A stretch of 64,000 nt of DNA from Haloterrigena sp. H1 (GTDB lineage: Archaea > Halobacteriota > Halobacteria > Halobacteriales > Natrialbaceae). The number at the start of each line of letters is the position of its first letter. Position 1 is the first letter of the stretch. This document shows, one piece after another, positions 1-10,054 of the stretch. The translations under genes and the position numbers were made by a program. The stretch is from the NCBI RefSeq assembly GCF_005938085.1, contig NZ_SMZK01000001.1:310001-374000 (forward strand), in the 5' to 3' direction. The notes under the pieces are model-generated. The model worked only from the letters and a program-made list of their open reading frames with translations. It did not search any database and was not told the DNA's origin.

Positions 1-11
1 GTTGCGTTCTG

Positions 12-347
12 TCACTTCCCACGCCCAGCGTTGTCGCTGTCGTCCTCGAGGTCGTCTGCCGTGAGCCGCTTGTCGCCGCGGGACGGCAGCGAGGTGTCGT
101 CGGCCCGCGAGGGGTGGATGTTGACGTTGTTTCCCCGATAGGGATCCGTTTCGGGGTCGTAGGACAGCTCGCTGCGCTCGAAGAGGTAGATGAAAAAGCC
201 GATCACCGGAACGAAAAACGTCAGTGCAGCCCACTTTTTCGGTGGCTCGAGGCCAACTCGCCCGGCGTCGTAGTAGGTGACGGCGGTCAGGCCCAGATGC
301 CAGACGAGCGGAATCCCCACGAGTATCGCCAGCAACAGCCGTTGCAT
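12..347 (-). CDS. Small PLDc_N-like membrane protein
   Basis: A 111-residue protein with two hydrophobic segments (about residues 3-25 and 40-57) separated by a short loop, followed by a charged Asp/Arg-rich cytoplasmic tail. The arrangement, with an aromatic FIYLFERSEL-type end to the second helix, matches the phospholipase-D-nuclease N-terminal membrane domain (PLDc_N), which in haloarchaea often stands alone. No catalytic domain is present, so an enzymatic role is unlikely. It lies downstream of the thiolase on the same strand with a 54-bp gap. Its function is unknown. Confidence 0.7.
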   Translation of the reverse strand: MQRLLLAILVGIPLVWHLGLTAVTYYDAGRVGLEPPKKWAALTFFVPVIGFFIYLFERSELSYDPETDPYRGNNVNIHPSRADDTSLPSRGDKRLTADDLEDDSDNAGRGK

Positions 348-401
348 ACACGTGCTGACGCGCTCGAGCTACCTAAATCGCCGGTTGCCCGATCGCGCAT
401 C

Positions 402-1583
402 TCAGTTGACCTCGAACTCGATCGCAGCCCCTTGTCCGAAGCCAACACACAGCGTCGCCAACCCGAGACCGCCGCCACGTTTCCGGAGTTCGTTGATCAG
501 CGTGACGGGCAGGCGGGCACCCGAGGCCCCCAGCGGGTGGCCGATCGCGATCGCGCCGCCGTTGACGTTGAAGATTTCGGGGTCGATACCCAGTTCGTCA
601 CGCGAGTACAGCGCCTGGCTGGCGAAGGCCTCGTTGAGTTCCACGAGGTCGTAGTCGTCGATATCGCGACCGTTGCGCTCGAGCAGGCCCCGCGTCGCCG
701 GAACCGGGCCGATCCCCATCACGGTGGGGTCGACGCCGGCGACGTTGTTCATGCCGACCTCGGCCATGATCTCGAGGTCGTGCTCGTCGGCGAACGCCTC
801 GCTCGTGACGAGCAGGGCGGCCGCGCCGTCGGAGATCTGGGAGGCATTACCGGGGGTAACCATGCCATCGGATTTGAAAACGGTCGGTAGCTCGGCGAGT
901 TTCTGGGGGGTGGTGCCGGGCCGGAGCCCCTCGTCTTCGGTGACGGTGCCGTCGTCATCGACGGCTTCGCCGTCTGCTCGTTGCGTCTCTGACGCAACGC
1001 TGGTGTCGATCGGGACGAGCTCGTCGTCGAAGCGGCCCGATTCGGTGGCGTCGACCGCGCGCTGCTGGCTGCGGGCGGCGTACTCGTCCTGTTGCTCACG
1101 GCTGATGTCGTACTCCTCGGCGACCTTTTCGGCGGTCATTCCCATCTGGAGTTCGCCGACGTTGTAGAGTTCGGCCAGCCGTGGGTGGACACTGCCCATG
1201 TTCTCGCCCATCGGGACGCGGCTCATGTTCTCGACGCCGCCGGCGATGACGGCGTCGCGGTTGCCGGCCGCGATGGCGTCGGATGCAGAGATGATCGCCT
1301 GCATCGAGGAGGCACACCATCGGTTAATCGTCGCTGCCGGAACGCCTTCGCCCAGTTCCGAGAGCAAGGCGATGACGCGGGCGACGTTGTTCCCCTGCTC
1401 GCCGCGTTGCTGGGCACACCCCCACATCAGATCGTCGATCTCGTCGCTCGAGAGGCCCGTTTCCGCGAGGATCTCGTCGATCAGCGGGACTGAGAGGTCT
1501 TCGCTGCGGACATCCGCGAACACGCCGTCCTCTTTCCCCTGTGGCGTCCGGACTGCCTTCACGACGACTGGCGTCTGTGTCAT
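402..1583 (-). CDS. Acetyl-CoA C-acyltransferase (thiolase)
   Basis: This 393-residue protein has normal thiolase length. It should cleave 3-ketoacyl-CoA with CoA, or condense two acetyl-CoA units, in the cytoplasm. The nucleophilic cysteine lies in NRWCASSMQ (Cys90), the catalytic histidine in GGAIAIGHPLG, and the second active-site cysteine in LCVGFGQG near the C terminus. A TATA-like TTTAAG about 25 bp upstream of the ATG suggests a leaderless transcript. The family motifs cannot tell degradative from biosynthetic use. The acyl-CoA dehydrogenase, hydratase and aldehyde dehydrogenase genes nearby favour beta-oxidation. Confidence 0.93.
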   Translation of the reverse strand: MTQTPVVVKAVRTPQGKEDGVFADVRSEDLSVPLIDEILAETGLSSDEIDDLMWGCAQQRGEQGNNVARVIALLSELGEGVPAATINRWCASSMQAIISASDAIAAGNRDAVIAGGVENMSRVPMGENMGSVHPRLAELYNVGELQMGMTAEKVAEEYDISREQQDEYAARSQQRAVDATESGRFDDELVPIDTSVASETQRADGEAVDDDGTVTEDEGLRPGTTPQKLAELPTVFKSDGMVTPGNASQISDGAAALLVTSEAFADEHDLEIMAEVGMNNVAGVDPTVMGIGPVPATRGLLERNGRDIDDYDLVELNEAFASQALYSRDELGIDPEIFNVNGGAIAIGHPLGASGARLPVTLINELRKRGGGLGLATLCVGFGQGAAIEFEVN

Positions 1584-1589
1584 GTCCTA

Positions 1590-1615
1590 CCAAATGCCGT
1601 ACATGGCCTTAAATC
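1590..1615 (-). promoter_or_regulatory. TATA box of thiolase gene
   Basis: Read on the minus strand, an AT-rich GATTTAAGG lies about 25 bp before the thiolase ATG. That is the usual archaeal TATA-to-start distance for a leaderless mRNA. No Shine-Dalgarno sequence is seen between them. Confidence 0.45.
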
Positions 1616-1767
1616 CGGTCGAACTCGAGTTCATACGCGAGCCGTTTACGGCCAGTGAACCCCCCGATGGGTCGATTTCTACCGCGATCGGTCGCGGATC
1701 GCTGCCGTCCGATGAGCGGACTCGCTCGAGAACAACCCTTATCTCGAGTTATTGGTAATACGCGGAC

Positions 1768-2421
1768 ATGGACGAGGACGGAGCGAACGCCCCTCGAGTC
1801 GATGGCGACACGGAGTCGGGAGCCGACGACGCAGACACCGTCGACACGGACGGCCCCGAGGCAACCGACGAGGCATCGATGCCGGGTGTTCCGGACCCCG
1901 AACCGACGGCGGATGAACCACCTGAAGACGTCCAGAAGTACGCCCGCTTCAAGAAGATGGACGGCGCCCAATACGACCGGGTCAACGACTTCCTGCGTGA
2001 GCGGACCTACATCACCGCTCGCGAGTGGGCCATTGCCCGCCTCTGTTCTGACTTTCGAACTGAAACCGGCGTCGAGATGACCAAGATCGGCGAGAACCTG
2101 CCCGACCTCGTCCCCTTCATGACCGACACCTACACCCCGCAGGCGGTCAACCAGGCCCGCGCGTCCTTCGAGGAGAAGGTCCGGATGGCCGGCGCAACGT
2201 TTCTCTACGGCGCGATGTGTGATTTCTTCACCGCCGAGGAACTCGATGACGTGATGTACGAGGCCACCGAGGTCGCCAAGTTCCTGCTCGAGGTCGAGGG
2301 CGTCGACCTCTCGGTCGAGGACGAACTCGAGGCCGAAGAGCGCATCTCGAGTGTCATGCGCGAGGTACGCGAAGCCAGCGCGGAGCTCAGAGCGGAGGAC
2401 ATCGCCGAGACCGACGAGTAG
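1768..2421 (+). CDS. DUF5806 family protein
   Basis: A 217-residue haloarchaeal protein. The first 50 residues are a very acidic, low-complexity leader. The rest is a compact, mainly helical domain (KYARFKKMDGAQYDRVNDFLRER onward) ending in an acidic helix. I recognise it as the haloarchaeal DUF5806 family, with no assigned function. There is no membrane segment or metal motif. It is transcribed divergently from the thiolase, and a TTATT-containing AT stretch about 25 bp upstream may be its promoter. Confidence 0.75.
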   Translation: MDEDGANAPRVDGDTESGADDADTVDTDGPEATDEASMPGVPDPEPTADEPPEDVQKYARFKKMDGAQYDRVNDFLRERTYITAREWAIARLCSDFRTETGVEMTKIGENLPDLVPFMTDTYTPQAVNQARASFEEKVRMAGATFLYGAMCDFFTAEELDDVMYEATEVAKFLLEVEGVDLSVEDELEAEERISSVMREVREASAELRAEDIAETDE

Positions 2422-2515
2422 CGCCACGCTGGCGCCGTTCGAACCGCCGGCGGGCCACTGCTCGTTGCAGGTGCGCGTCTGCTCTTTTTGCTCGCTCGAG
2501 CGATAGCCCGCCCGC

Positions 2516-3988
2516 ATGACCGATCTTCCCCTAACACCCGACGACGGCTGGGAGTCACTGTATCTGGCCGGCGAGTGGACCGACGTCGGCGACCGGGACG
2601 TGCTCGCCGACGAGAATCCATACACACGTGAGGCAATCGCGACCGTCCCGGCGGGCATCGAGGATGACGTCGACGCGGCCTACGAGGCCGCAGCCGAGGC
2701 ACAGGAACAGTGGTCCGCCCAGCCCCCGCAGGCTCGAGCGGGCGCGATCACCGCCGCCCTCGAGTTCGTCGGCGATCACCGCGCGGAGATCGCCGAGTTG
2801 CTGGCCGTCGAGTCCGGCAGCACGCAGGTCAAGTGCGAGATCGAACTCGGGACCGCCCGCGGCATCATGCAGCAGGCGGCGAGCTACCCGTTCCGAATGG
2901 ACGGCCAGCACATGGAGTCGATCACGCCGGGCAAGGAGAACGTCGCTGAGCGGGTGCCCGTCGGCGTCGTCGGCGTCATCTCGCCGTGGAACTTCCCGTT
3001 GCACCTCTCGATGCGAGCGGTCGCACCGGCGATCGCCGCCGGCAACGCGGTCGTCCTCAAGCCGGCCTCGAACACGCCGATCACGGGCGGGCTGCTCCTC
3101 GCACGGATCTTCGAGGCAGCCGGCGTTCCGGAGGGGCTCATCAACGTCGTCCCCGGCCGCGGCTCCGAGATCGGCGATGCGGTTGCCGGCCACGAGATTC
3201 CCCGCGTCATCGCCTTCACCGGCTCGACCGAGGTCGGCCAGCGCGTCGCCGAGCAGGCTGCCAGCACCTGCGCGCTGCCGGCCCTCGAGCTCGGCGGGAA
3301 CAATGTCCACGTCGTCACCGACGATGCCGACCTCGAGCGGGCCGTCGACGGCGGCGTTTTCGGTTCCTTCCTCCATCAGGGCCAGATCTGCATCTCGATC
3401 AACCGTCACCTCGTCCACGAGGACGTCTACGACGACTACGTCGACGCGCTCGCCGACCGGGCTGCCTCGCTGCCGACCGGCGACCCGCGAGACGAGGAGA
3501 CGATCGTCGGCCCCATCATCGACGAGGGCCAGCGTGACCAGATCCTCGAGTACGTCGAGGGGTCGGTCGACGACGGTGCGACCGTCGAGACCGGCGGTGA
3601 GCACGACGGTCTCGTCGTCGACCCGACCGTTCTCTCGAACGTCGACAACGACATGGCCGCGGCCTGTAACGAACACTTCGGCCCCGTCGCGCCGGTGATC
3701 CCTTTCTCGAGCGTCGACGAGGCGATCGCCCTCGCTAACGACACGATCCACGGGCTCTCGGGGTCCGTTCACAGCGAAGATCTCGAGCAGGCCCGACGGA
3801 TCGCCGATGGGATCGACACGGGAATGATTCACATCAACGACCAGCCGGTTAACGACGAGCCCCACGTCCCCTTCGGCGGGATGAAACAGTCCGGCATCGG
3901 TCGGTACAACGGCGAGCAGATCCTCGAGGAAGTGACGACGACCAAGTGGCGCTCGGTTCAACACGAGCCGCGCGAGTACCCGTTCTGA
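2516..3988 (+). CDS. NAD(P)+-dependent aldehyde dehydrogenase
   Basis: This 490-residue protein is full length for the aldehyde dehydrogenase superfamily. It oxidises an aldehyde to the acid with NAD(P)+. The Rossmann-type cofactor site includes SPWNFPLHL and LKPASNTP, with FTGSTEVG later. The general-base Glu is in LELGGNN, the catalytic Cys in GQICISINR, and the terminal motif is PFGGMKQSGIGRYNG. The sequence resembles the broad vanillin/benzaldehyde/succinate-semialdehyde branch, and the substrate cannot be fixed from motifs. It stands alone, with the MFS gene about 120 bp downstream. Confidence 0.92.
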   Translation: MTDLPLTPDDGWESLYLAGEWTDVGDRDVLADENPYTREAIATVPAGIEDDVDAAYEAAAEAQEQWSAQPPQARAGAITAALEFVGDHRAEIAELLAVESGSTQVKCEIELGTARGIMQQAASYPFRMDGQHMESITPGKENVAERVPVGVVGVISPWNFPLHLSMRAVAPAIAAGNAVVLKPASNTPITGGLLLARIFEAAGVPEGLINVVPGRGSEIGDAVAGHEIPRVIAFTGSTEVGQRVAEQAASTCALPALELGGNNVHVVTDDADLERAVDGGVFGSFLHQGQICISINRHLVHEDVYDDYVDALADRAASLPTGDPRDEETIVGPIIDEGQRDQILEYVEGSVDDGATVETGGEHDGLVVDPTVLSNVDNDMAAACNEHFGPVAPVIPFSSVDEAIALANDTIHGLSGSVHSEDLEQARRIADGIDTGMIHINDQPVNDEPHVPFGGMKQSGIGRYNGEQILEEVTTTKWRSVQHEPREYPF

Positions 3989-4111
3989 GGTCGAAAGCCG
4001 GGCGACGACACGGGTCGATTATCGCCGACGCGTCCCAGCGGCTCGCTGATTCCGTTCGCGACGGCTCGCCGGTTTCGCAACGTTTGATAGCCGCTGCCAG
4101 CAATACCGTAC

Positions 4112-5269
4112 GTGTCCCGCGCTCGCCTCTTCGGGTCTCTCTGTGGCCTCGTCTTTCTGCTCAATCTCGCCCGGATCGTTTTTGCGCCGCTGCTGGACGT
4201 GTTCATCGCCGAGTTCGCGATCGGCGAGGCGACCGCCGGGCTCATCGCGACGCTGGTGTGGGTCGGGAGCGCGTCCCTTCGACTCCCGACCGGGTGGGTG
4301 CTCACGAAGGTCCCGAGACACCGCGTCGTCGTCGCTTCTGGTATCGTACTCGCAGCCTCCTCGGCGTTCGCCGCGACCGCGACGACGGTTCCGCATCTCA
4401 TGGCCGGCGCCTTTCTCATGGGCGTCGCCTCCGGCATCTACTTCGTCTCGGCGAACCCACTCCTGAGCGAACTCTATCCGTCCCGCGTCGGCCGCGTCAT
4501 GGGCATCCACGGGGCGGCCAGCCAGCTCGCCGCGGTGATCGCCGCGCCGTTCGTCGCGCTCTCGTTGCTCATCGACTGGCGGCTCGCGCTGTGGGTGATC
4601 GCCGCTGGCGCGGCGCTCGGGACGGCCTACACCTGGCTCGCTGCGAAAGGAACCGAGATGCCGACGGCAGGGCGTGCGGATCGGAAGTTCGTCGCCGGCG
4701 CACTCTCGGAGTGGCGTATCATCGTCACCGCGCTGGCACTCGTCGGTGCGGCCGTGTTCGTCTGGCAAGGCGTGTTCAACTTCTACGAACTCTACATGCA
4801 ATCGAAGGGGCTCTCCGACCGGACCGCGGGAACGATGCTCACGCTCGTCTTCGCCGCCGGTGTGCCGGCGTTTTACGTCGGCGGGGATCTGGCCGACCGG
4901 TTCCCGCACGTCCCGTATCTGCTCGGCATCGTCGGGACGTTCGCCGCGTGTCTGGCCGCGCTGACGCTCGTCGAGGGCCTGTTCGCGCTGGTCGTGCTCA
5001 CCGCCCTTCTCGGGTTCGTCGTCCACGCGCTGTTTCCGGCCGCGGACACGTACCTCCTCGATACGCTCCCCGATTCGACGCGTGGCAGCGCCTACGCCGT
5101 GTTCAGCTCCGTCTGGATGCTCACACAGTCGGTCGGGTCGTGGGTCGTCGGCCTGTTCCTCGAGCGCGGCTACGCCTACGACTCGGTGTTTGCCACCGCC
5201 GCGCTTTGCCTCGGTGCCACGATCGTCGTCCTCGCTGTGCTCGAGCGGGCCGGCCGCCTCCCGAGTTGA
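4112..5269 (+). CDS. MFS transporter
   Basis: A 385-residue integral membrane protein with about 12 predicted helices in two bundles and a short central loop near residues 175-195. This is the size of a minimal major facilitator superfamily carrier. The loop after helix 2 (LRLPTGWVLTKVPRHRV) fits the MFS A-motif position, and GGDLADRFPH is the matching loop in the second half. The GTG start at 4112 is the earliest supported one. The cargo is unknown. It follows the aldehyde dehydrogenase in the same direction with an independent gap of about 120 bp. Confidence 0.85.
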   Translation: MSRARLFGSLCGLVFLLNLARIVFAPLLDVFIAEFAIGEATAGLIATLVWVGSASLRLPTGWVLTKVPRHRVVVASGIVLAASSAFAATATTVPHLMAGAFLMGVASGIYFVSANPLLSELYPSRVGRVMGIHGAASQLAAVIAAPFVALSLLIDWRLALWVIAAGAALGTAYTWLAAKGTEMPTAGRADRKFVAGALSEWRIIVTALALVGAAVFVWQGVFNFYELYMQSKGLSDRTAGTMLTLVFAAGVPAFYVGGDLADRFPHVPYLLGIVGTFAACLAALTLVEGLFALVVLTALLGFVVHALFPAADTYLLDTLPDSTRGSAYAVFSSVWMLTQSVGSWVVGLFLERGYAYDSVFATAALCLGATIVVLAVLERAGRLPS

Positions 5270-5524
5270 GGGCTCTCAACCATCCGTTTCAGGATCGGGT
5301 CGCAGATCGATGGCAAACGCGATACAGCTGCAGCGACAGCCGGGGCCAATATCGGTCGCTCATCGGCAACGGTTCGATCGCTGTCGCTCGAGGACTCCTC
5401 GAAATACGTTGCAAGGGAGGGATGTGAACCACGCTCGAGAACCTGCTCACGTCGTTCGCAGAACCTCGGTCTGATTCAAATTCCAACTACCGCAGTCGCC
5501 GCTCACGAACTGTTCGCGGCGACA

Positions 5525-5608
5525 TGCGAGGGCTGGGATTTGAACCCAGGGACCTCTACAGGAGCGGGTCTTAAGCCCACCGCCGTTGGCCTGCTTGGCT
5601 ACCCTCGC
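5525..5608 (-). tRNA. tRNA-Leu (UAA anticodon)
   Basis: On the minus strand an 84-nt cloverleaf starts GCGAGGG and closes with CCCTCGC plus discriminator A. The anticodon loop reads CTTAAGA (anticodon TAA), the T-loop reads GGTTCAAATCC, and the long variable arm is typical of class II tRNA-Leu. No intron. CCA is not encoded. Confidence 0.95.
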
Positions 5609-5674
5609 ACAGAAGGCAGTCAGTCGTTGTCCCGGGGTGGGGATGTGCGTTTCGGTGTGCGCTCGAGCCGAGAC

Positions 5675-6013
5675 TCACCAGTCGACGCTCAGCGTGCCGT
5701 CGCCGTGAGGATCGGGTGCGATCTCCTCGTCGGTGCGGCGGTCGACGACGTGGATACAGCCGTCGTCTTTCTTCGCTGGACAGACCTCCGCGGCACGGAC
5801 GTTGTGCTCGAGATCCTCCTCGCCGATAAAGTATTCCGCCGGTTGAGCCATGCCGGAGGCGATGGACATCTCCCAGTTGTCGCTGACTTCGGCACACTTG
5901 CCCGCGCCGAAGCACTTGTTGGCCTCGAAGATGATCTTGTATGGCTTCTCTTCGACCGGCGGTGCGTCGCTCGAGCCGACGTCGCTGGCGCGTTGAATGC
6001 CGTCGTCGCTCAT
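5675..6013 (-). CDS. Single-cluster ferredoxin-like protein
   Basis: A 112-residue acidic protein with a short ferredoxin core. Cys34 and Cys40 (CFGAGKC) and Cys78 (CP) match the FAGKC-type ferredoxins used as electron donors to P450s and related oxygenases. In these the usual second cysteine is replaced by Ala or Gly, giving a 3Fe-4S or unusual 4Fe-4S cluster. Cys86 is a possible further ligand. An extended acidic tail follows. The adjacent SDR gene on the same strand might share redox chemistry, but the 64-bp gap gives no firm operon evidence. Confidence 0.75.
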   Translation of the reverse strand: MSDDGIQRASDVGSSDAPPVEEKPYKIIFEANKCFGAGKCAEVSDNWEMSIASGMAQPAEYFIGEEDLEHNVRAAEVCPAKKDDGCIHVVDRRTDEEIAPDPHGDGTLSVDW

Positions 6014-6077
6014 TGTGTCATACTTCGACCGAGCCGTCTTTCGCGTTACGGTTGGTGCGAGCGGAGCGGGCGCGGCC

Positions 6078-7028
6078 CTACGCCGACACCTCGGCTTTCG
6101 GTTCCGGCAGGTCGTAGGTGACGCCAGTCAGGTCGCTCGAGACGGCCCACAGCCGACGCGCCGTCCCTTCGTCGTAGGAGCGATCCGAGGAGGCCTGGCG
6201 TTCAGGCGTGCCGCGCATGTTCATGACGCCGCCGGGGCCGTAGTACGCGCCACCCTCGGCCTCGGGCGCGGTCGCGGCGTACAGCGTCGGGAGCGCGCCC
6301 ATCGCGGCCGGCTGGGCCAGGACCGTGTTCATCATCCACATCGCGGTCTTCCAGAGGCGGCTGCCACGCTGCTCGGGGCCCCGAAACTGCAACTGCGTGT
6401 TCGCATAGCCCGGATGGACGGCGATGCTCTTGGCGGTCGCAGCCGCCGTCAGCAGCCGGCGCTCGAGTTCGTACGCGAACAACACGTTCGCCAGTTTCGA
6501 CTGGGCGTAGGCGTCCCACGGGTCGTAGGACTGCTCGTGCTGGAGATCGCCGAAATCGATCTCGCCGCGCTCGTGAACGCCGCTCGAGACGGTGACGATC
6601 CGCGACTCGGACGCGTCGTGGGGGTGGAAGTTCTCGAGCAGCAGCCCAGTAAGCGCGAAATGGCCGAGGTGGTTGACGCCGAACTGGGCCTCGAAGCCGT
6701 CCGCGGTCTCCGAACGCGGGATCGCCATGACGCCAGCGTTGTTGATCAGGACGTCGAGGTCCGTGTCGCCGAGTCGGTCGGCAAAGGCGTGGATCGACTC
6801 GAGGCTGCCCAGATCGCACGCCTCGACACGCAGGTCGGCGTCGGGGATATCAGCACAAATATCGTTCGCCGCCTCCTCGCCGCGGTCGACGCTTCGGCAG
6901 GCCATAATCACCGTCGCACCGTTGCGTGCGAGTTCCCGGGTTGCCTCGAGGCCGATGCCGCTGTTCGCGCCCGTGACGACGATTCGGCGCCCCTCCTGAT
7001 CGGAAATGTCGTCGGCTGTCCAGTCCAT
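6078..7028 (-). CDS. SDR oxidoreductase, retinol-dehydrogenase-like
   Basis: A 316-residue short-chain dehydrogenase/reductase of the extended RDH11-15/WWOX/protochlorophyllide-reductase-like type. The nucleotide-binding motif is TGANSGIGLEATREL, the NNAG motif is NNAGVM, the catalytic Ser lies in TVSSGVH and the Tyr-Lys pair in YAQSKLAN. An Arg after the second beta strand (ACRSVDR) suggests NADPH. The natural substrate is unknown. It lies just upstream of the ferredoxin gene. Confidence 0.88.
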   Translation of the reverse strand: MDWTADDISDQEGRRIVVTGANSGIGLEATRELARNGATVIMACRSVDRGEEAANDICADIPDADLRVEACDLGSLESIHAFADRLGDTDLDVLINNAGVMAIPRSETADGFEAQFGVNHLGHFALTGLLLENFHPHDASESRIVTVSSGVHERGEIDFGDLQHEQSYDPWDAYAQSKLANVLFAYELERRLLTAAATAKSIAVHPGYANTQLQFRGPEQRGSRLWKTAMWMMNTVLAQPAAMGALPTLYAATAPEAEGGAYYGPGGVMNMRGTPERQASSDRSYDEGTARRLWAVSSDLTGVTYDLPEPKAEVSA

Positions 7029-7150
7029 ACGCGCGGTATGCTACCGCGGACCTAAAGACGTGTGCCGACTATCCCCTCGGTGCGCGCGGCTTCGACGGGT
7101 TGAACGGTTCGCCGACGGTTATTCCAGCGACAAAACAGCGGGTTCGGTAG

Positions 7151-7669
<519 letters not shown>

Positions 7670-7795
7670 ACGTCGGGGTCGACGGGACGACTGAAAACGA
7701 TAGTGGTCTCGCGTCGCGGTCGCCGGCGCGGTGGGAGTGGGGCGCCGTCAACTCGCGGCCGCAGGTACATACCCCCGGCCGTGGAACGACCGGCC

Positions 7796-8779
7796 ATGAG
7801 CGACGGCACGCACACGGCAGCCCAGGTCACGCTCGCTCGACTGCCGTCGGGCGTGGAACTGACGACGACGGTCCACACCTATCGGGGCGCCGACCCCGGG
7901 CCGACGCTGTACGTGCAGGCGGCCCAGCATGGCCGCGAAATCAACGGAACGGAACTGCTCCGCCGGTTTCACGAGCGCCTTCCCCTCGAGTCGCTGTCGG
8001 GGACCGTAATCGCCGTCCCCGTCGCGAACCCGTTGACGTTTGACCGGGTCTCTTACACGACGCCGGAGCCGTTCGACAGCATCAACCCAAACATGAACCG
8101 GGTCTGGCCGGGCGACGCCGACGGCAGTCTCCACCAGCGGATGGCCGCCCGCCTCTGGGAGTACGTCACGGCGGCCGACGCCGTCGTCGACCTCCACACG
8201 GGCAGCCCCGACATGCTCCCTCACGTCGTCTATCGGGCAGGTGACGACCGGTCCCGGGCGCTCGCCGAAGCCTTCGGGACCGACCTCCTGGTGGCCGAAC
8301 GGACGGGCGACGATGCGCCAGACGCGTGGTCCCGGCGGGATTTCGACGGCAAGCTCCGGGTCACCGTCGCCGAGGAGGGGGCCCCCGCGATCACGCCCGA
8401 ACTCGGCCACAACAAGCAGATCCTCGAGGACGTCGTCGCCGAGGGCGTCACGGGCCTCCTCGACGTCTGTCGCCATCTCGATCTCTTCCCTGGTGCGGTT
8501 CCTACACGCGATCAGACCGTCGGCCGGAACCACGCCGGGCAGGTCACCGCCACCGATTCCGGGCTGTTCCGGCCGAACCCGACGCTCGAGGTGGGCGACG
8601 TGGTCGAGGCAGGGACGTCGGTCGGGACCGTCTATCATCCAACGACGTACGAGCCGCTCCACGAGCCGTGCGTCGACCGCGACGGCCTGCTCTATACGCT
8701 CACCCGGGAAGCGACCGTGACCGCCGGCGACCGACTGGCGAACGTGGCGCTGGTCGACGACGAGAACCCGGGTGCATGA
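7796..8779 (+). CDS. Succinylglutamate desuccinylase/aspartoacylase-like zinc hydrolase
   Basis: The start is the ATG at 7796; the open frame extends further upstream, but that part is antisense to the cyclophilin. The 327-residue product belongs to the M14-related AstE/AspA family that hydrolyses N-acyl amides. Zinc ligands are visible as His and Glu in QHGREINGTE and His in VVDLHTG. The catalytic Glu is in ITPELGHN, and NPNMNRVWPG supplies the substrate-binding loop. A C-terminal beta domain follows (about residues 240-327). Substrate unknown. Confidence 0.88.
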   Translation: MSDGTHTAAQVTLARLPSGVELTTTVHTYRGADPGPTLYVQAAQHGREINGTELLRRFHERLPLESLSGTVIAVPVANPLTFDRVSYTTPEPFDSINPNMNRVWPGDADGSLHQRMAARLWEYVTAADAVVDLHTGSPDMLPHVVYRAGDDRSRALAEAFGTDLLVAERTGDDAPDAWSRRDFDGKLRVTVAEEGAPAITPELGHNKQILEDVVAEGVTGLLDVCRHLDLFPGAVPTRDQTVGRNHAGQVTATDSGLFRPNPTLEVGDVVEAGTSVGTVYHPTTYEPLHEPCVDRDGLLYTLTREATVTAGDRLANVALVDDENPGA

Positions 8780-8872
8780 GGCCAACTGCTCGAGCCCGGG
8801 AGCCGGCCGGATCGTAGTCCGGGTTCCAGTGGAGCTGGGTTGTGACCGGCAAAGTTCCGGTCAACAGTCTGC

Positions 8873-9874
8873 TTAGTCCCTGTCTGAAAGGCGGGCCGTC
8901 GCCGAGCCGGTTAGCAGCGTCTTGCCTGCAGCCGTCCGCGCCTCGAGTGTCGTCTCGACCGTGCCAGCGTCGGGGTCGATCTCGTCGATCTCGCCCGTCG
9001 CGACGACGGTGTCACCGGGAAAGACCCGTGACCGAAACCGGATGTCGAAGCGCGTGACGTCCCGCAGGTCGAACCAGCGGGTGACGACGCGGGACGTGAT
9101 GCCGGCTGTCAACATCCCCTGGCCGAAGACACGCTCGTTGCCCGCAGCCGTCGCGTACGGCTCGTCGTAGTGGATCGGATTGAAGTCGCCGCTCGCGCCC
9201 GCGTACCTGACGAAGTGCCGACGCTCGAGGTCGCCGACGACGACCGTCGGGCCGCTGTCGCCGACCGCGAGATCGTCGATCGAACTGACCCGTTCGCATC
9301 CGACGCCGGTCGGGGACGGACCGTCGCTGTCGGCTGTGACGGTCCCACCGTTTGGCGCAGCCGTGTCGGCCGCTGCGCTCTCGTCACCGACCGCCACCTC
9401 AGTCTCGAGCATGCTGGTCCGTTCGGTGAGCACGAGATCGTCGTGCTGATCCCGGTATTCGGTCTCGAAGTGGGCGACGGTCATCGTCCCCGCGCGGTCC
9501 CCCTCGCGCTGGAAGACGTTCGTAAGGGTGGTCGTTCCTTCGAGGACGTCGCCGACGAACAGCGGGCGCTCGTACTCATAACCCTGTTCGCCGTGGAGGA
9601 CGTATGCCGGCCGGAAGCCGAGGTCGAAGCCGGTGCCCTCGATGTCATCGGGCGTATGCCGCGGAAATCGACTGACCTGGCTGTAGGTCAGCGGTGCGGG
9701 CACACGGTCGTAGCCCCGCGTCGCAGCGACTGTCGCGTCGCGAAAGAGCGGGTCGTCGGCCGCGATCGCGCGTGCGAACTCCTCGACCTTGCCGGCCTCG
9801 AGGCGGAACGCCTCCGTTGTAACTCGCGAGTCGCCGACCATCGCCTCGAGTTCCGCGAGTGATTTAGTCGGCAT
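8873..9874 (-). CDS. FAS1-like/MaoC-type double hot-dog dehydratase
   Basis: A 333-residue protein with two hot-dog domains. The N-terminal half resembles the FAS1-like (HadA-type) dehydratase domain. The C-terminal half carries the MaoC hydratase motif FNPIHYDEPYA (Asp/His active site) followed by GQGMLTAG. It should hydrate or dehydrate an enoyl-/3-hydroxyacyl-CoA. It shares a strand with the CaiB/BaiF-type gene 180 bp upstream, so the two may act on one branched acyl-CoA route. A mesaconyl-CoA hydratase role is possible by family, but no glutamate mutase or methylaspartase gene is present. Confidence 0.82.
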   Translation of the reverse strand: MPTKSLAELEAMVGDSRVTTEAFRLEAGKVEEFARAIAADDPLFRDATVAATRGYDRVPAPLTYSQVSRFPRHTPDDIEGTGFDLGFRPAYVLHGEQGYEYERPLFVGDVLEGTTTLTNVFQREGDRAGTMTVAHFETEYRDQHDDLVLTERTSMLETEVAVGDESAAADTAAPNGGTVTADSDGPSPTGVGCERVSSIDDLAVGDSGPTVVVGDLERRHFVRYAGASGDFNPIHYDEPYATAAGNERVFGQGMLTAGITSRVVTRWFDLRDVTRFDIRFRSRVFPGDTVVATGEIDEIDPDAGTVETTLEARTAAGKTLLTGSATARLSDRD

Positions 9875-10054
9875 CGTAGCGTCCCTCGACCGTTCGGCCG
9901 GTCGTCGCCGGTGGTCGTTCCGTCGTGGGGCGGTGCGTGTCGGGACCGTCCTGTCCGCGTCTCATTACAACCACGGTTTGCGGACGGCTGACATAACAGT
10001 ATTCCCGGTCGCGGCTGCTCGACTGAAGCCGCTACTCGAGGCCGCTCGAGCGGA